Positions 15,001-30,000 are shown, counted from the first letter of the stretch. The stretch is 64,000 nucleotides of DNA from Myrica gale (GCA_963930655.1 OZ005610.1:18226001-18290000); one strand, 5' to 3'. Notes: a model not told the origin generated them from the sequence alone. Numbers and translations are program-made.

Positions 15001-18000
15001 CAACAAAATCCACCCTCTCCAGCGACACCTTCTGGGACCATAATCGTCCCTCTACGTCTACCTTGGCCACACTCAAAGATAGCAACAAACCTCCCCGCCT
15101 TATTCCCACGCCTCTGTGCCAGAAAATCTCTGGAACCTTCATTGAACTTCAACGAAAAGGGACTATCAGCAACAGCCGCCAGCAACTTGCCTACCGAGTT
15201 TGCCAACCAAACCGACCCAAGGAAATAGTGCTATAAGCCTTTCTACTCCATTCAGACACCTAGATCAAACCACAAGCATTGACTGAGACTTGGAATTCTT
15301 TGGCTTCTATTCTAAAACACCGAGAGAACCCCATCACCCCATATGCCTTATCTATGGACGAACAAATCTAGTTCTTGTGCATTAGAGGAGGCAGAATTGG
15401 AAATGTTGTTGTCCGTAAAGATTAAGTCTACTGATCGTATTCTCAAGTAAGCCAATTTTATTAAAAAGAATAAAAACACAAAACACACAACAGCGGAGTC
15501 AACAGTACAAGAGAAAATACTGAGGAATCCTAACACAAACAAACTAGAAAAAAAAAAAAGAGAGAGAACTCCCACCCACCCTCAACCCACTAGCCAATAA
15601 GACACTCCCAAGAACTCCAACCCACCCGCAACCCTACAGCCACCCAAACCAGATCCGTAGCAGTCTAGCCCAAAGCTCACAGTCTTCCTAGCTATCGAAA
15701 AAGACTTTATAGTTAACCGAAAACTTCAAGCCCTTCAACTCCCTGAGCATCCTCCCCCCTGATTTTCTAGACGTTTTCGAACGAGGCCGCATCCGACCGC
15801 GTTCCAACGCTGCAAAGAGATCCCTCAGCTTTTCCTCTTAACCACCACACGACACCCCAACCATTTGACCCACAGATGAAATCATGTCCAAGACCCACGC
15901 CGAAGATTCTCCCCCCAAAGCTTTATGAGGGAATCTAACCGCTAAGGGTTCGGTCGAAGGTTCATCCACAAACCCATCCTCCGACTCCCTCTCATCATCG
16001 CCCAGAAACTCACTAGCCTCCAATACTTGAATATTTGACGCCAAATCTGGTCCAATTGAACTCTCAACACAAACCAACCACGAACACTCCCCCACCTCCA
16101 GACCACCCAAACAACCCCCGGGAGAAGGGTCCACCCCATCTACCACTAAAATCAACGCCCCCCCTTCTGCCCTATTGGCACTCGACATGCCCTCTACACT
16201 TTCAGAATTTGCCTTGTTGTGAGAGTCCTCATCGAGTTCTATGGGAGTTAAACACCCACGGCTTCTATCAAGCAAAGGCCGTCCCTCCCCCGAGAGAGAA
16301 ACCACTGCCGGCTGCCCACTAGGAACAAGAGAGGGCTCCACAACCCTTCCACATAGCTCGTCGGCATGTTCTGTTGCCAACCGGACCAAACCCGGCGGCT
16401 CAAGAGGCTGCGGGAGCTGAACAGACCCATTCGGGCCCAAGAGCATGCCTGCCGGAAAGGAGACTGGCGCCGGCAAGACAACGAGGCCCTCACCACCAGC
16501 CTCAAACAACGTCGGCGAGACACCTGCCGTCGACAACTGGGGGTGGCTGACTCCCACCATGCCGTCGAGCCTACCACCAAGTAAAAGCTTCAGGTGGGTC
16601 GACACCTCCAACGTGCCCGGGCCTTCTACAACTAAAGAAACCATCTGGGTCGGGTCTTCAACAAGCCCACTCGCAGAAGGCCTCCCAACAGGCTCACCTT
16701 GCGACAGCTCCCCATCCGCCAGGTCTTCAACAAGACCACTCGACGAAGGCCTCCCAACAAGCTCACCATGCGGCAACTCCCCATCCCCACATTCTGCCCA
16801 GCCCTTGCCCTGATCCAAGAGCCCATCAGCTTCACTTATGAGCGTGTCCAGCTCTCTGCGCATAGCCAATAGACGACTTCTAAAAACAGCCAGGCCACAT
16901 CTGTCCCCTGATAAATCCACTGTCCCCTGATCCTTAACTGGAGCTTTGGGAAAACTCGCCTGGCCTGCAAAGTTTTTCTGCTCCGTCAATGTCAGAGCTG
17001 CTTTCTTGCCTTCCTTGCCTTCTCCTCCGACACATGCAGCTACCACCGTCTGCTTGCCGGCGACCGCCACAGACTTGTCCTCTGTCACCACTTCTACGAA
17101 GGAAAGTCCCCCACTCACCCACGTTGACCCAGCTATCGTTTTCCCTTTCAGGCCCTCCTTACTTCTGCCGAGATGCTCGACCACCTCCTGGAACAAACCA
17201 GCCAACTTCTTCCACCCTTCACCGCCAGCTCCTTCGGGGACCATAACCACTCCCTTACGCCTGCTGCCCCATACTCAACGATAGAAACATATCTACCCGC
17301 CTTGTTAGCACATCTTTGGGCTAGAAAGGCACGGTGCATATCGTTGGCTTTCGAGGCAAAAGATCGATCCCCTTGAGCCTCCATCAGTTTGCCTGCCATA
17401 TTGACCATCCACACTGCACCAATCTTCCCTAAAGAAATCGAACTGACAACCTTCCGGCTCCACTCCTTAAACTCAACATAGCCCCTCACACTCACAGACA
17501 CAAAGAACTCCTTAGCCTCAACACGAAAACTATTAGAGAACACTCAAACTAAACTAACGCAGCAACAATGACGAACACAACCAAGCCAACGACCAAGCCC
17601 CCAGCCCATACATCCCACAAGGGAGAGAGGGGAGAGGAGAGAGAACCACAGACAAGCGTAGAGAGGAGGATTCTAGAGAGAAGCGTAGAGAGGAGGATTC
17701 TATAACTAAACACACAAGTAAAGAATGATGTTGAGGGAGAAAAACCTAATATATACACTGAGGACAAGCCAATTTTACTGGAAAAATAATTTGTAAATTC
17801 AATACAAATTTCCCAAACAGCATTATAGAAACCTCAAAGTTAAGAAATTTATCTAGCGATGAGAATTATTCTGGCATGCAATTTAAACAGATACCACACT
17901 TTACTAGAAGAGTTAAAACCACAAGATGTTCTATAGTGGAATGCACAATGCAATTCAATGATAACTGAGTTTTAGTAGGATTACTTCAGGGCAATCATCG

Positions 18001-21000
18001 AGATCCATAACCCAGGGAAAGAAAACGATAATAGAAAACAAAAATTAAGGTTATGTTTGGTTGAGTTCTCAAAACAGTTTTTGTTTTTTGTGTTTTTTGG
18101 AAGTAGTGTAAATTCTCTTGGAATTGGTGAAAAATGTGTTAAAAGTTGTTGGAATTTGTAAAAAGTTATTGGGATTGTTGAAAATGTATTGGAATTGATG
18201 AAAAAATTATTGGGATTGGTGAAAAGGTATTGGAATTGATGAAAAAGTGAGAAGTTTTTGAAAACTTTTTGAGATATGAAACAAACATAGCCTAAGCAAC
18301 TGCTAGCTTGTTGCAATTCTGCTAGACCTTAAAGAGCGAACATCATCCCCAAATACTTAGTGAAATACCTTTTCTGGATCATGCAAAGCAATCCATATGC
18401 TGGTGGCAACATCAACATTCTCAGGAAGAGAACGGCTAGCGACAGCCGGAATGCATTTGACGGCATTTAAACAGGCCAATCTTACATGAACATCCTTTGC
18501 ATAAACTCCAAGCAGAGCCTGCAAACATGTAAGATATATTGAGATATAGCATATGCAGTAAACAACTACAGTACTGGAGCACTGAAAAAAAGTTTTCAAG
18601 GTACATACAGGAGCCACTTGATTGGGCTGCAGACCAAGACTCAACTCATTTAAGGCAGGACAAATAGATGCTTGATAAGCTGGGACAACACCTAGAACAT
18701 GATAGAGAACCTGCAAATCAGAAAGAGAACAATCCAGAGACTGATAAGTAACACAGAGAGAGATAATTGGAGAAAATAAAAGTTATTTCTATTGGTGTGC
18801 AGGCATATCTATGCATGTGCATGTTTTGTTATGTGTACAAAAATGAAATTTTGGATATGTAACTGATAGCATTCGAAGTCTTGGAAGGGGTAATAGGGGA
18901 TCCATATGCAAATACAAAATCCGAAGCACGTCGTCATGGAGTCCTGTCTTCTTGGAGGATAAAAGAATTCGCTCAATTATCTGAAAAGATATTTCATAAT
19001 CAGTAATACAGGAGCATCACCAAACTTGTTCAACCATAAAAGTAGAAAGACTTACTGGGAAGACGAAAGTAAAGGAATCTACTGGAAAAGGTCCAGATTT
19101 ACAAGATATTGATAAGCCATTTCTTATTCGCTCAAAAAGCCCCAAGGTTGGTGTTTCATTAGGTTCTTCATCACCAACTGATGGAATCAGATCCAACAAA
19201 ATACGATCTTCCTCAGTCACAGTTAAGCGTAACGCAGTAGCAATGTCCAGAGCCCAATTACAGAGTGGAGTAGCAGTACATCTAGCGAGCTTCACTAAGG
19301 TTTCATATGCCGCTTCACTTACTACTGGTGACCGTAGTAAAGGATCAACAAACCCGACCTGATATAACATAAAAATATGGGATTATATTAGCCAACTGGA
19401 AGACAGAATACACAAAATGACCTAAATTAAAGATAAGAAAGCACAAAAAGAGTGACACTTTAGGTGGGAGTAGATCTATGGTTGAAACACTGACAAGGCA
19501 CAGTCCACCAACTGCGAAATCGGATTTTAACTTAAAACAGCAAGTGTTGTCACCAGAGCAAATTTGCATGTAGTTCATGGACGTGGATTACAAAGAGGTA
19601 TGCTAATCAGGACCAATCATCCAGCCTTGCAAAGCCTCAGGCAGACAGTAACCTAACTAGAATATTCAAACTAAAGTCACAATAAGAATCCAGTTGCGGC
19701 TGAGCTCACAGACAGTAACAGCCATGGGAGGAGATATGTGTTCTGTATGCTCTGGGCTTCTAGTTGCTTCTTGATTTGAATCAAAATTCATAGATATAAA
19801 AGCATCCTACGCTGACCTGCAACGGTAGTTTAATATTCTATTTTTTTTTTACTTTGGTGGGTCCCTTTCGTTATTCATCAGGTACCATATATATCAAAGC
19901 AAATATCACTGTGAACTGATGTAGGTCAAAAAAAAAACTTGTTTAGATCACAGACCAAAAGAAACATAACACCAATTACATTTTATCCTCAAGCATTCTA
20001 AAATAACATTCCATGGTTAAAAGGCATACATCATAGCATTCCTTCCAAAAAAGAGTTTTATGTAGGTACAAAGAAAGAACACAAAATTTGACCATTTTGA
20101 AGTACACAAATTAAACTGCTGAAGGGGAGGAGACGAGAGGGATATGTCTATGGCTTCAATCAGAAAGAATCAAAAAGAAATCAGCAAAAGGAAGAACCCC
20201 GTACAAAGATGCAAACATGAGGTACTAATAAAATGATTGAATTCAGATGTTCGATAACTAATTCATCAAATAAAGATCAAGAAAGGCAGGCTGTGGGACA
20301 CAAACCAGGGAAGGCAGTTGGCTGTGTGCAAATACAGGATTAGCAATGGCCATCTCCCCAAGAGCTCTCAGCATCAAAGATAAATTTTTCTGTATTTCTC
20401 GAACCTTTTCACGTATAGAAGCTTCCTCTCTAAGCAGCAATTCACGTGTCTCTTCTTTTCCAATCTTTCCCTTGTCTAGGTGGATCAAAATAAACCAAAA
20501 GCAATGGATACTATGAAGCATTCTGAGGAAAAATAAGAGTAAAACTAGACAATAGGATGCAACAATAACATGCCAGCTTTCTTTGTTGACTTCCCGAAAT
20601 CCTTTTTCCCCGAGGCAGCTTCTCTACTAGCTGGCTCTCTCCTCACTGAATGATTAGAACTGATATTGTCCTGCAAAAAATACAAATAAATGATAAGGAA
20701 GAGGAGAAAATGAAAGAGAGAAAAATAACCCAGAAGATCCATTAAAAGCACCATGTCATTTTGGTCTTCGTATGTCCGGAAACGACCCTTTGCTTGTTTT
20801 GTGTTCTTGGCAGTAACAGACTCTGCAACATAAACACCTTGCTCACTGGAAAGCATTCCTTCAGGAGTATGAAAAACCTGAAAGGATATGAGAACAACGG
20901 AAGCAGATGTAATACAGACATGGAACATGACACAAATATGTTAGGACACAAAACTAGAGAAGATACTTGCAAAAAAACGAATTGATGATGTTAATAAAAG

Positions 21001-24000
21001 GTTTCATGAACCAAGTGTTATACATCTTTGAGATGAAGCGCAGCTATAGAGAAGAAGAGGAAAGAAGAAAAACCCAAAAGAGAAAAATGTTACATAGCCA
21101 AAGGTATTGCATAATTTATTACAGGGCAAGTAAATCCTTTGAGAGAATGAGATCCAGACTTGATCGGAATAAGGTCTAATAAACTACCCAGATGGAAATT
21201 TCTGCTATTAAGTTTCCTCTTTTTTTTTTGAGGCACAATTAAAGTGAGCACTTATTCTTATGCTTTGAACGCACCTTCTCCAACTACTTCACTAGCATGA
21301 ACTCCAAACTAACTGGTTCTCTCTCTCCTAATCTAAAATCCACCCAGATCTCCTCGAGTAAATTCTAGAATAATAATAAACCTTTTTTTTTTTGATAAAT
21401 AAGACAAGTTTTATTAGAAAGAGAAAAAAAACAAAACACAACGGAATCAACAGTACAAGAGAAAATACTGAAGAAACCAATCCACGGGCCTATAAACTTT
21501 CCCAGAAAACAATAACCCACAAGACCCACCCATATAAACTTTCCCAACAGCCCACAAGACCCACCCACAATACCCACGAGCCTACAAACTTTCCCAATAG
21601 CCCACAAGACCCACCCATATCCCCAACGAGACCCCTAACAATCCATTCCAAAGGTCACAGTCTTCCTAGCGGTCGAAGAAGACCCTTCATAATTAACCGA
21701 AGATTTCAAGCCCTTCAACTCCCTAATCATCCTCCCCCCTGATTTTCTCGATGTTTTCGACCGTATCGACGCCCGATCGCGTTCCAATGCTGCAAATAGC
21801 TCCCTCATCTTTTCCTCTTGACCTTGACAAGCATTATGAAGACCGACAGGAATTGGACCAAGATGTAGGAAGATTAGATGAAATTTTTGATGTCATGAAA
21901 TATAACTCCCTTTTTGTAGGACCTAGCCATGGAGTGAACATTTTTTTAAACAGGATATTAACATCTCTATTTAAACCAAATAATACACTGGGTATTTCAA
22001 CAGCAGACATTAGCTTATCTTGTCACCTATAGTCTGCATGCATTCTTTCCAGGGCACTCCAACAAAACACGGAAAAAAAAGGGTGGTGCATGTCTCTGTA
22101 AGAGAGAGAAAGAGATATGCAAGAACGGGACACATCAACTTATTCGAGGTGTTTTTCTTACTTATCAAAAAAAAAACTTATTCAAGGTGAAATACAGACA
22201 CTAGAGAGAAATTAATCAAAAAGCCAAGAAAAGTGCACTCGGGCTCTAACCAACCCTTCTGACATCCTCAGAATAGCTTCATAGCACTCTTAGGAGCAGT
22301 AACACCAAAAAAGACCAGTACAAGATTGACATTTTTACAGCAAAACTTATATCAAGTCACTGTTATAATTTCCTCCACTGACTAAATGATTACTTCTGCT
22401 TACAGTTAGAGGAAGAGAGAAGATTGCATAAGTAGAAAATCGGGACAGCAAATTAAATCCCCCACATATCTATTATTTCACAGATGTACATTATTGCAAT
22501 GAAAAAAAAGAAAAAAAATCTTGTGCAGTTGAAGAATACTTATTTGATATTCCCATTTAATGATCAATCTAAAATTTCAATTTCACTATGTTCAGAGAAC
22601 CAAAATTGCAACATCAAGAACACAATTTTACTTCTTCTACAGGATTATCGGTTTGTTTATCATAAATCCCGTATAAGTAAAGTAGAAAAGCTGAAGAATT
22701 TTCACCTGAATGTCATTATCTGAAAGCATATCATGTGAATAACGGTCTGGAAGATTTTGGAAATGCTGGCATTCAAGTTCTAGTCAGCCATCAGCAGAGT
22801 ACCAAAACATATACTATATTGACCCGACTTAACTAAGAAATTTCAAAAGATAGTTGATCCAAGTGGCAAACCTTTTCAAACTCTATATATGTATCTCTAG
22901 GTATTATAGACATCATTGTGGATAATGAAGATATTGCTGCTTGCTGCTCAAGTGGATGACTACTCATCAACCCCATTGGTCCCAGCAGTCCCTGCAAAAC
23001 AGAACCGGCAAGAGGTCAGCCCTTCACTATAACAGGAACATCACTGCATAAAGGAGAAGGCAGTTCAATGTTGAAACTAGGATAATCATACTGATCAAAA
23101 TTTATTTTTTTGATAAGGCAATTTTATTGAAAGAAAAAGGAATAGAAGGAACAGTACAAAGGACTATACTGAGACCTCTAGACCAAACACGCTAGAAAAC
23201 TAATGAAATCTAAAAACTCCGAAAAGGGGGAACCCAACATGGCATTCACCCACAAGAACAAAGACTGCAAAAAATTGCCCCTCAAACCCTCCATGGACAA
23301 AGCCACACCCTCAAAACATCTCCCATTTCTCTCTCTCCATAAATTCCATCAAATACCAGTAGGGATCATTCTCCAAATAGCTAAGGCCCGAGGGTCTTTA
23401 AAATCCTTTTTCCAGCACAACAAAAACATCAGCTACCCTCCTAGGCATCACCCAATCATAGTCCATAATAGAGAGCACTAAGGACCACAACCTCCTAGCA
23501 ACCAAACAGTGCAGAAAAATTTATAAGAACTCTTCAACGAAGAAACAGCATACTCAAACAAATGAAAAAGATCAACCTACAGCGTAGGATTGGAACAGAC
23601 AAGCCTACATTTCCTTCCACAGACTAATTATACCCAAAAGAGGTTCAGGTCAAACCCAATGTCGCCATCAATTAAACCATAGTTATGTCTCTCCCAAAAA
23701 TATTATCAGTTAATTCTCTTTTTGTGTAAGTAATAGCGGTAAAATTCATAAGATATATTCGAAAAGAAAAGTTAAAAGTTGTACAGGCGCATATTAAAGG
23801 TACATAAAGATATTGGAAACTACTTCCAGTGAATTATATCTCGAATATTGGAAATATGTTTCAAGCACCAAGACAGATATGGAATACAGATGGAATACCA
23901 CCCGGCGCTAAGACACATCAAGTTTGAAAATCTAGCTTACAGATAGAGACATTGATTATGTTAAATTTGTGTTTAACTACTAACAAAAGATGCTAACAAG

Positions 24001-27000
24001 AGATGAAGTTATGCAATGCAACAAAAACCTTATCCAATACCCACCTGAAAAATATAAAATACATGGTAAATAAGGGTGGGAAACAATACTAAACCTAAAG
24101 GTTGTATACCCACTGGCAAGGCAATTGGAGGAAAAATAAAACCTAACCTATAAAAGTGAGTTCAGAAGAAAAGTATACGCGCAGTCTGAACTACTGAGAA
24201 GACAAGGATAACCCCTACAGCTATAGACAAGAACACAAGACATCGAGTCCTTCCCGTTGTCAAGCTCAAAGGTAAATAAATCATTACTAGGACAAACCAA
24301 CATAAGCAGAGAGAAGATGAGCATGTCAATGCAGCCATGGAATTAATGCTAGAGCTCATGTTGAATGCTAGAGCTCATGTCAGCAGGATGGTGAAATTCA
24401 AACAGGTCACTGCCATTACCAAACAAGAAAATAAAGATATCATTATCAAGCATTACAAATCATGACTTCTAAGGATATCTTCAATTTGAGCCGCTGTTTA
24501 TGCTGTCATCTATACCCTGTATCAACACTGAACCTACAGTGCAGCTGAAATTAATCCTCCATTTGAATTAATGTTTCAATCTACAAAATACGTATTTATA
24601 CGTAACCCATCATATCCAAATATGTCAATGACGGAGGTGTTTCCTATACAGATAAGACTTATCCACATGATATATCCTTGCTTCCTAGTCTACTGCACAT
24701 TCTCTTGCTTTTCATTTTTATTTAGTGGACTCAGACTTCACTTTCACGAAGTATATGGGATGTAAACAAGAGAAGCCTCACAGATAACTAAGCTCCTAGA
24801 ATTTTTTTTTTTTTTTTTGATAAGTAAGCACCGTTTTATAAAAAAGAGCAAGAGGAAAAGGTGAATCCAGTACTAAGCTCCTAGAATTAAGAGCATCCAA
24901 GAAATCCAACAACAACAGGGAAAAGTCATAAATGAACGATTGCAAGGCCAAACACACAATAACCAATAAACATTAAAAGATCCTCCTCTGTCCTCCAAAA
25001 TGCATCATATAAACAACCTACTGGTTCCTTCCTCATATTGGAACCAGGAATTACCAAAACCTTGTCGTAATGGTGTTAACAATGTTTCTCCCTCTTTGTT
25101 GTCCCCCCACAATGTTAAATCCGTGCTTTACATTTGTCAACCTGATTTTCCATTGGATACTTCCATGCTGGACTGATTCCTAGATGTACCAAACAAAAGT
25201 AGTCTGTAGTGCCCCCATTTTCCAAGTACACCAAGTAACTATTATAAATAAGCTATTCTAGGTTCCGGTACCACTGCCACATTTTCAAAACCATCGGAAA
25301 ACACCTACGTTGAGCAATCTGTGTATGCCCACTCTCAGTTGTTGGAAAAGTTGTAGTAAGCCATCTATCCTAGCAAACCAATCAGAAGATGCCCACAAGT
25401 GATAATGTATTCACACTAAATGCTTCATTGCTGGCAAAAAGTGACAAGTAGAGATGCATATCACAGGATTCCTGAGGAAGGTTTATTATGTAGTCAAAAG
25501 GAAAACAGAAAATGTCAAGAGAATTTTTCAAAAAGAATCCACAGTTTACCTTGCAAATATTCCCCACATCACCAGAAAGAATGCCAATGATGTCAAAACC
25601 AAGTGTTTGCAGACATTTATAAAGTCTCTGGAACAAAATGAAAAGGGTCAATAAAGTTAGTGCATATCATGACCATTGTAATTTAAACTGCACAGAAATC
25701 AACCATCTGCAATGAAACAACAAGCATGCCCATCTATATTTTCTGTCTACAAAAGAAGAAAAAACAAAAGGCAAATTGGAATTACTACTATAATACTGGC
25801 AATAAAATACACATGCTAATTCTAGCAATGAACACGGCTGGAAAGACCTTTTAAGGATTGCCTTGAGTTATGTTGAGGCAATCTTGAAAGGGCATCCACA
25901 TTCTCAAGAATCTAGCACTTGAGGCATTTAGAAGGTTGTACCTTTTGTGCCTCCTACAACTGACTAGGGACATGCAGCATCAAATCTTTCATATAGCACA
26001 CCCCACCCCGAAAATTGCAAGGTGGCTAACCTGTCTTGTTTCTTTATTGCAATTTCCTAATACTTACTAACAATGACGCTTAAAACTCATTTTTCACTTC
26101 AAATCTTTTGAGAAAAAATTTAAACCGGACAAGAAAAGAATAATGGAAAACTATACTTCATCCCTCGAACTACCATTCCATTTGCAATTCGACCCGCAAA
26201 CTACCATCCTTGGCAATTGACCACCTCAAACTGCACATTTTTTTTCCATTTTTTCCTCTAAACTAAGAGTTAGCCATTTAGATTGGACATGTGTTACCTT
26301 CTTTATCCATTTCAGCAGTTAGATTTTTTTATAAGGGGTTACTTACAGAACAAATGGCCATTTGAAGGGGTCAATTGCCAAGGATGGTAGTTTTCGCCCG
26401 AATTGCAAATGGAGTGGTACTTAAGAGTGGCAAAATCAAATTTTCCAAAAAATAATATTGGACGTGCCCTATCCCTAAAGCTTTGTAACTTTCTTTCCAA
26501 TGAGTACAATAACTTGCCTCACACCAGTGACCCTTAGAAACATTGATGACATCATGTTTCTTTTATATCAGCAATTAGATTGGTAGGTCAAGAACATTGA
26601 AAATTAATTAAGAGTTGACAGGTTCCTTCACATAAGTCTCACATTTCTGCAAGTCTATTATTTTAAAATAACCTATTTCCATCTATTAATATCTTGTTCT
26701 TCAACATTTCCATATTCTTCACACCAATTTCAAATATCCAAGCAACAAACTAATGATCAGGCACCTTGATGGTAAAGCACATTATCAAAACTTTAAAAAT
26801 ATGGCCATACGTAATATAATCATGAACTTCACAGCTTTCAAATGAAAAATATACTGAAGTAACCGGAAAAAAAAACAGAAAGTACAAAGTATATTATGTG
26901 TATCTTAATTGACTGATAAACATTTACCCTCCAAACTGCATCTCGTTTTGCAGTACCAACTACACATGGATGATGTGAGCAAAATAAAATTCGCATGGAT

Positions 27001-30000
27001 GAAACTGGGGCAGTAGCTAGAGCTGCTGATGAGATCAGAACTAAAGCTTTCACCAAGACCTCGGCAGATGGAAGGAAGGTAACTTGAGGGTCCATTGAAT
27101 TCTCTAGGTCACTACAGACATGAAATGTTAGATGCCTCCATCATCATCGGAGGGGAAGGAATGGAAAAACTAAGACAGGGATTAGGAAAGCATCAGGCCA
27201 TTATAACTGAGCACTTAAAATGCACAACTTAGCGTACCATCAAACAAATTCATCAAGAATTTGCTATTCAACTAAGAGTCATGATTTTGCTAATGTCGGC
27301 AAATGTACATTCACAAACGTAAAGAGATTCATGATTGTTCTTCCACATCTTATGTACATTTGTGCAACTATAAGTATGCATGGATACGTACATGTGTGTG
27401 TGTGTGTGTGTGGCTGTGGTTTGCCTATATCACGATTATAACAATCCTAAAAGGAGTTCCAAGACTCTCAAATAGAAATTTTACCTCGTCCTCATAGTAA
27501 AATTATGCATGTACATTTGTGCAATTTTAGTCAAAGAGACAATGACAAGGAAGGCTTAAAACTATGAACAATGGCAAAGTTATAAAGTCTCCTTCAATGA
27601 AAATGTACCTTCTCTTTAAATTTCAAAGTCTCTCTGCAACTAGAGAGATATACTAGTATGTGTAAGTGTGTGTACATATTTCGCCAATATCAAGATCAAA
27701 ACAATCCTAAAAGGAGTTCAAATACTCGTCAAATAAAAATTCTAGGTCATCCTCATAATATAATTATACAAATCCCTGTGCACCTTTTCACTCAAAGAGA
27801 CAAGTACATGACAGGCTTAAAACTATGAAAAATGGCAACTTTTAAAAAAGACCTTGAATAAAAATGTACCTTGTCTTTAAATTGCAGAGTCTCTCTGCAA
27901 CTAGAGAGAGCAAATTTGTGAATTCATGTAAAAGATCTTCAGATAATTGTGGTGCAGCAGTAATAATCTTCCTGGTAGCATCAGAAGCCATTCTCCGTAC
28001 ATCCCAACTTGGATGACACATAAAAAACACCATTAACTGCACCATATCAAGAATCACTAACTGATGAGATTCCTAGCCTAGAAAGAGAACCACACGGTAC
28101 TCCACACTTGTTTACCTGTAATAGTGATCTGACTGAGAAGGTGTCTGACACTCTGCAGAATGAACAACAATAGGCAAGTATGAAAGCACTTAAGAGTTTT
28201 CTCAAACAGTCTTCACAGACTAATATCGAAGAGTCCTTGTAGCATTAAAAAATCCAAACCTGTGGAAATGTTCCACCAGCACTAGCTCAAGAAGATCAAC
28301 ACATGTCATGCAATCCTCAATTGACAATTTTGAGGCCTGAATAGCAAAACCTGGCGTTAAAATTCCAAAGAAACCCTCAACAAGATATCACACATCTATA
28401 AGAGGTTTTGAATAGCTACCAAAGAAATCGGTACAAGTGAGGGTTCATTTTGAGATATCAAAGACCAGATCTTTTCCTTTGCAACTGTCTCCTCTGTGAA
28501 AAGGAGCAAAAAAACAATGAAACTTGAGTCTTACACATGAGAAATTATTAAGAAATCAAATCCATTGACCTAATTTGCTAGAAATATGTATTACAGTAGC
28601 AAGTACTTATAAACCTGCTTTGATATCAAGAGCCGCAATCTTCCCAATCAAGAGCAAAGCATATATGCCATCCAAGCGCTGCACTGCCTTACTAAAACTA
28701 GTTTTTACAAGTTGAACGAGCGGACCCAGCAGGGATGACATCTGAAGTATTTAACAAGTAAGCATGAAAGCTATGAGCGCAAGAGTCTCGGCCGGAATCA
28801 AAGAAAGCAAGTTAAGATATTAGTAAAAAGAAAAATTACCCGCAGAACCGCATCAACATTTCTGCATATGACTCTTAGGCAACGTAGATGTCCCCTCCTT
28901 AAAGCTTCCTTCTCCTTGAGTCCAGAAGCAATAAAGGCAACTAGATCTGGTTGAACAGCATCGGCAGATCGAACAGCCCAAGAAGCTAAAGTTGACAAAA
29001 TTGCAAGCTTCACCTCTTCATTTCCTAGAAATTAAAACATTGGCAAAAGGAATCAGCATTGCATGCAAAAAATAAAAATTGCAAGCCTTAAAAAGGGCAA
29101 GCGAGGACTGAAAGCAAGAAAAAACTGCTGAAATGTTTATGTTAAGCCACCTCAAAACAAAAGCAAAATATCTAAACCCCACTAAATCTAAAATAGAAAA
29201 AAGAAAATGAAAGAGCAAAGACTACCATCATCCTTGTAATAGGACAAAAGGAAGACGCATATGGAAAACGATAGGCTGTTGAGATACTTTCCCTCAGGAG
29301 CATTAGACAATTCCCGAAGTGCATTGATCATGCCAATTCTTTGGTAAGGATATGCAAGTCTGCCTTCTGAGCCTGTTTAATTGACAACATGAACTTTTCA
29401 AGTCAAATACAGAAGGTCAAATTTTTTACAAATTTAGTTGTTGAACATCCTGAATACTTCATCTTACGGCAAAGATTGCACACTAATTAAATTTGTTAAA
29501 AGAAATGATAGTATCATATATGATTAAAGGTACCAGCCTTCAATTACAGCTTTGATAGCATTGAACATTGCTTCCAGCATATCTGGATTACTAGACTTCT
29601 GGCTCAAACACCTGACTATAGCTAATGCCCCAACTCTTCTTGCTTCATCTGCATGCCGAGCCTGCGGTAACGCCACCGAAAGAAATTCGGTTGCATACTT
29701 ACTCAAATCAAGGTTGACTGATTTCAAAAGAACTCCAACTGACTCCAACACAATCTCAGGGTTGCGTTTCAGCATTTTAACAGAAGGAAGCACTGTACAT
29801 TGAAAATCTTCATGCGACATATGTGAGAATAGTGAAACAAAAGCTTCACTGAGTCCCAGTATTGGCTTTTCTCTGGCATTTAACACTGTTTTAACATATA
29901 TATCAAGAAATGTGGGCTGTAGAAAACAAGAAATTAGCTCAACGTTAATGCAGAATAAAGAGCACATCAGCACTTCCACGAAATAAGAAAATGCACAACC

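Noticed and set aside
16035..17376. Plus-strand ORFs opposite LINE copy B
   Set aside because: Antisense shadows of the ORF1 coding region.
29532..29538. GT donor four bases after the GC site of intron 4
   Set aside because: Its use puts exon 5 out of frame and into stops, and breaks the conserved sequence.
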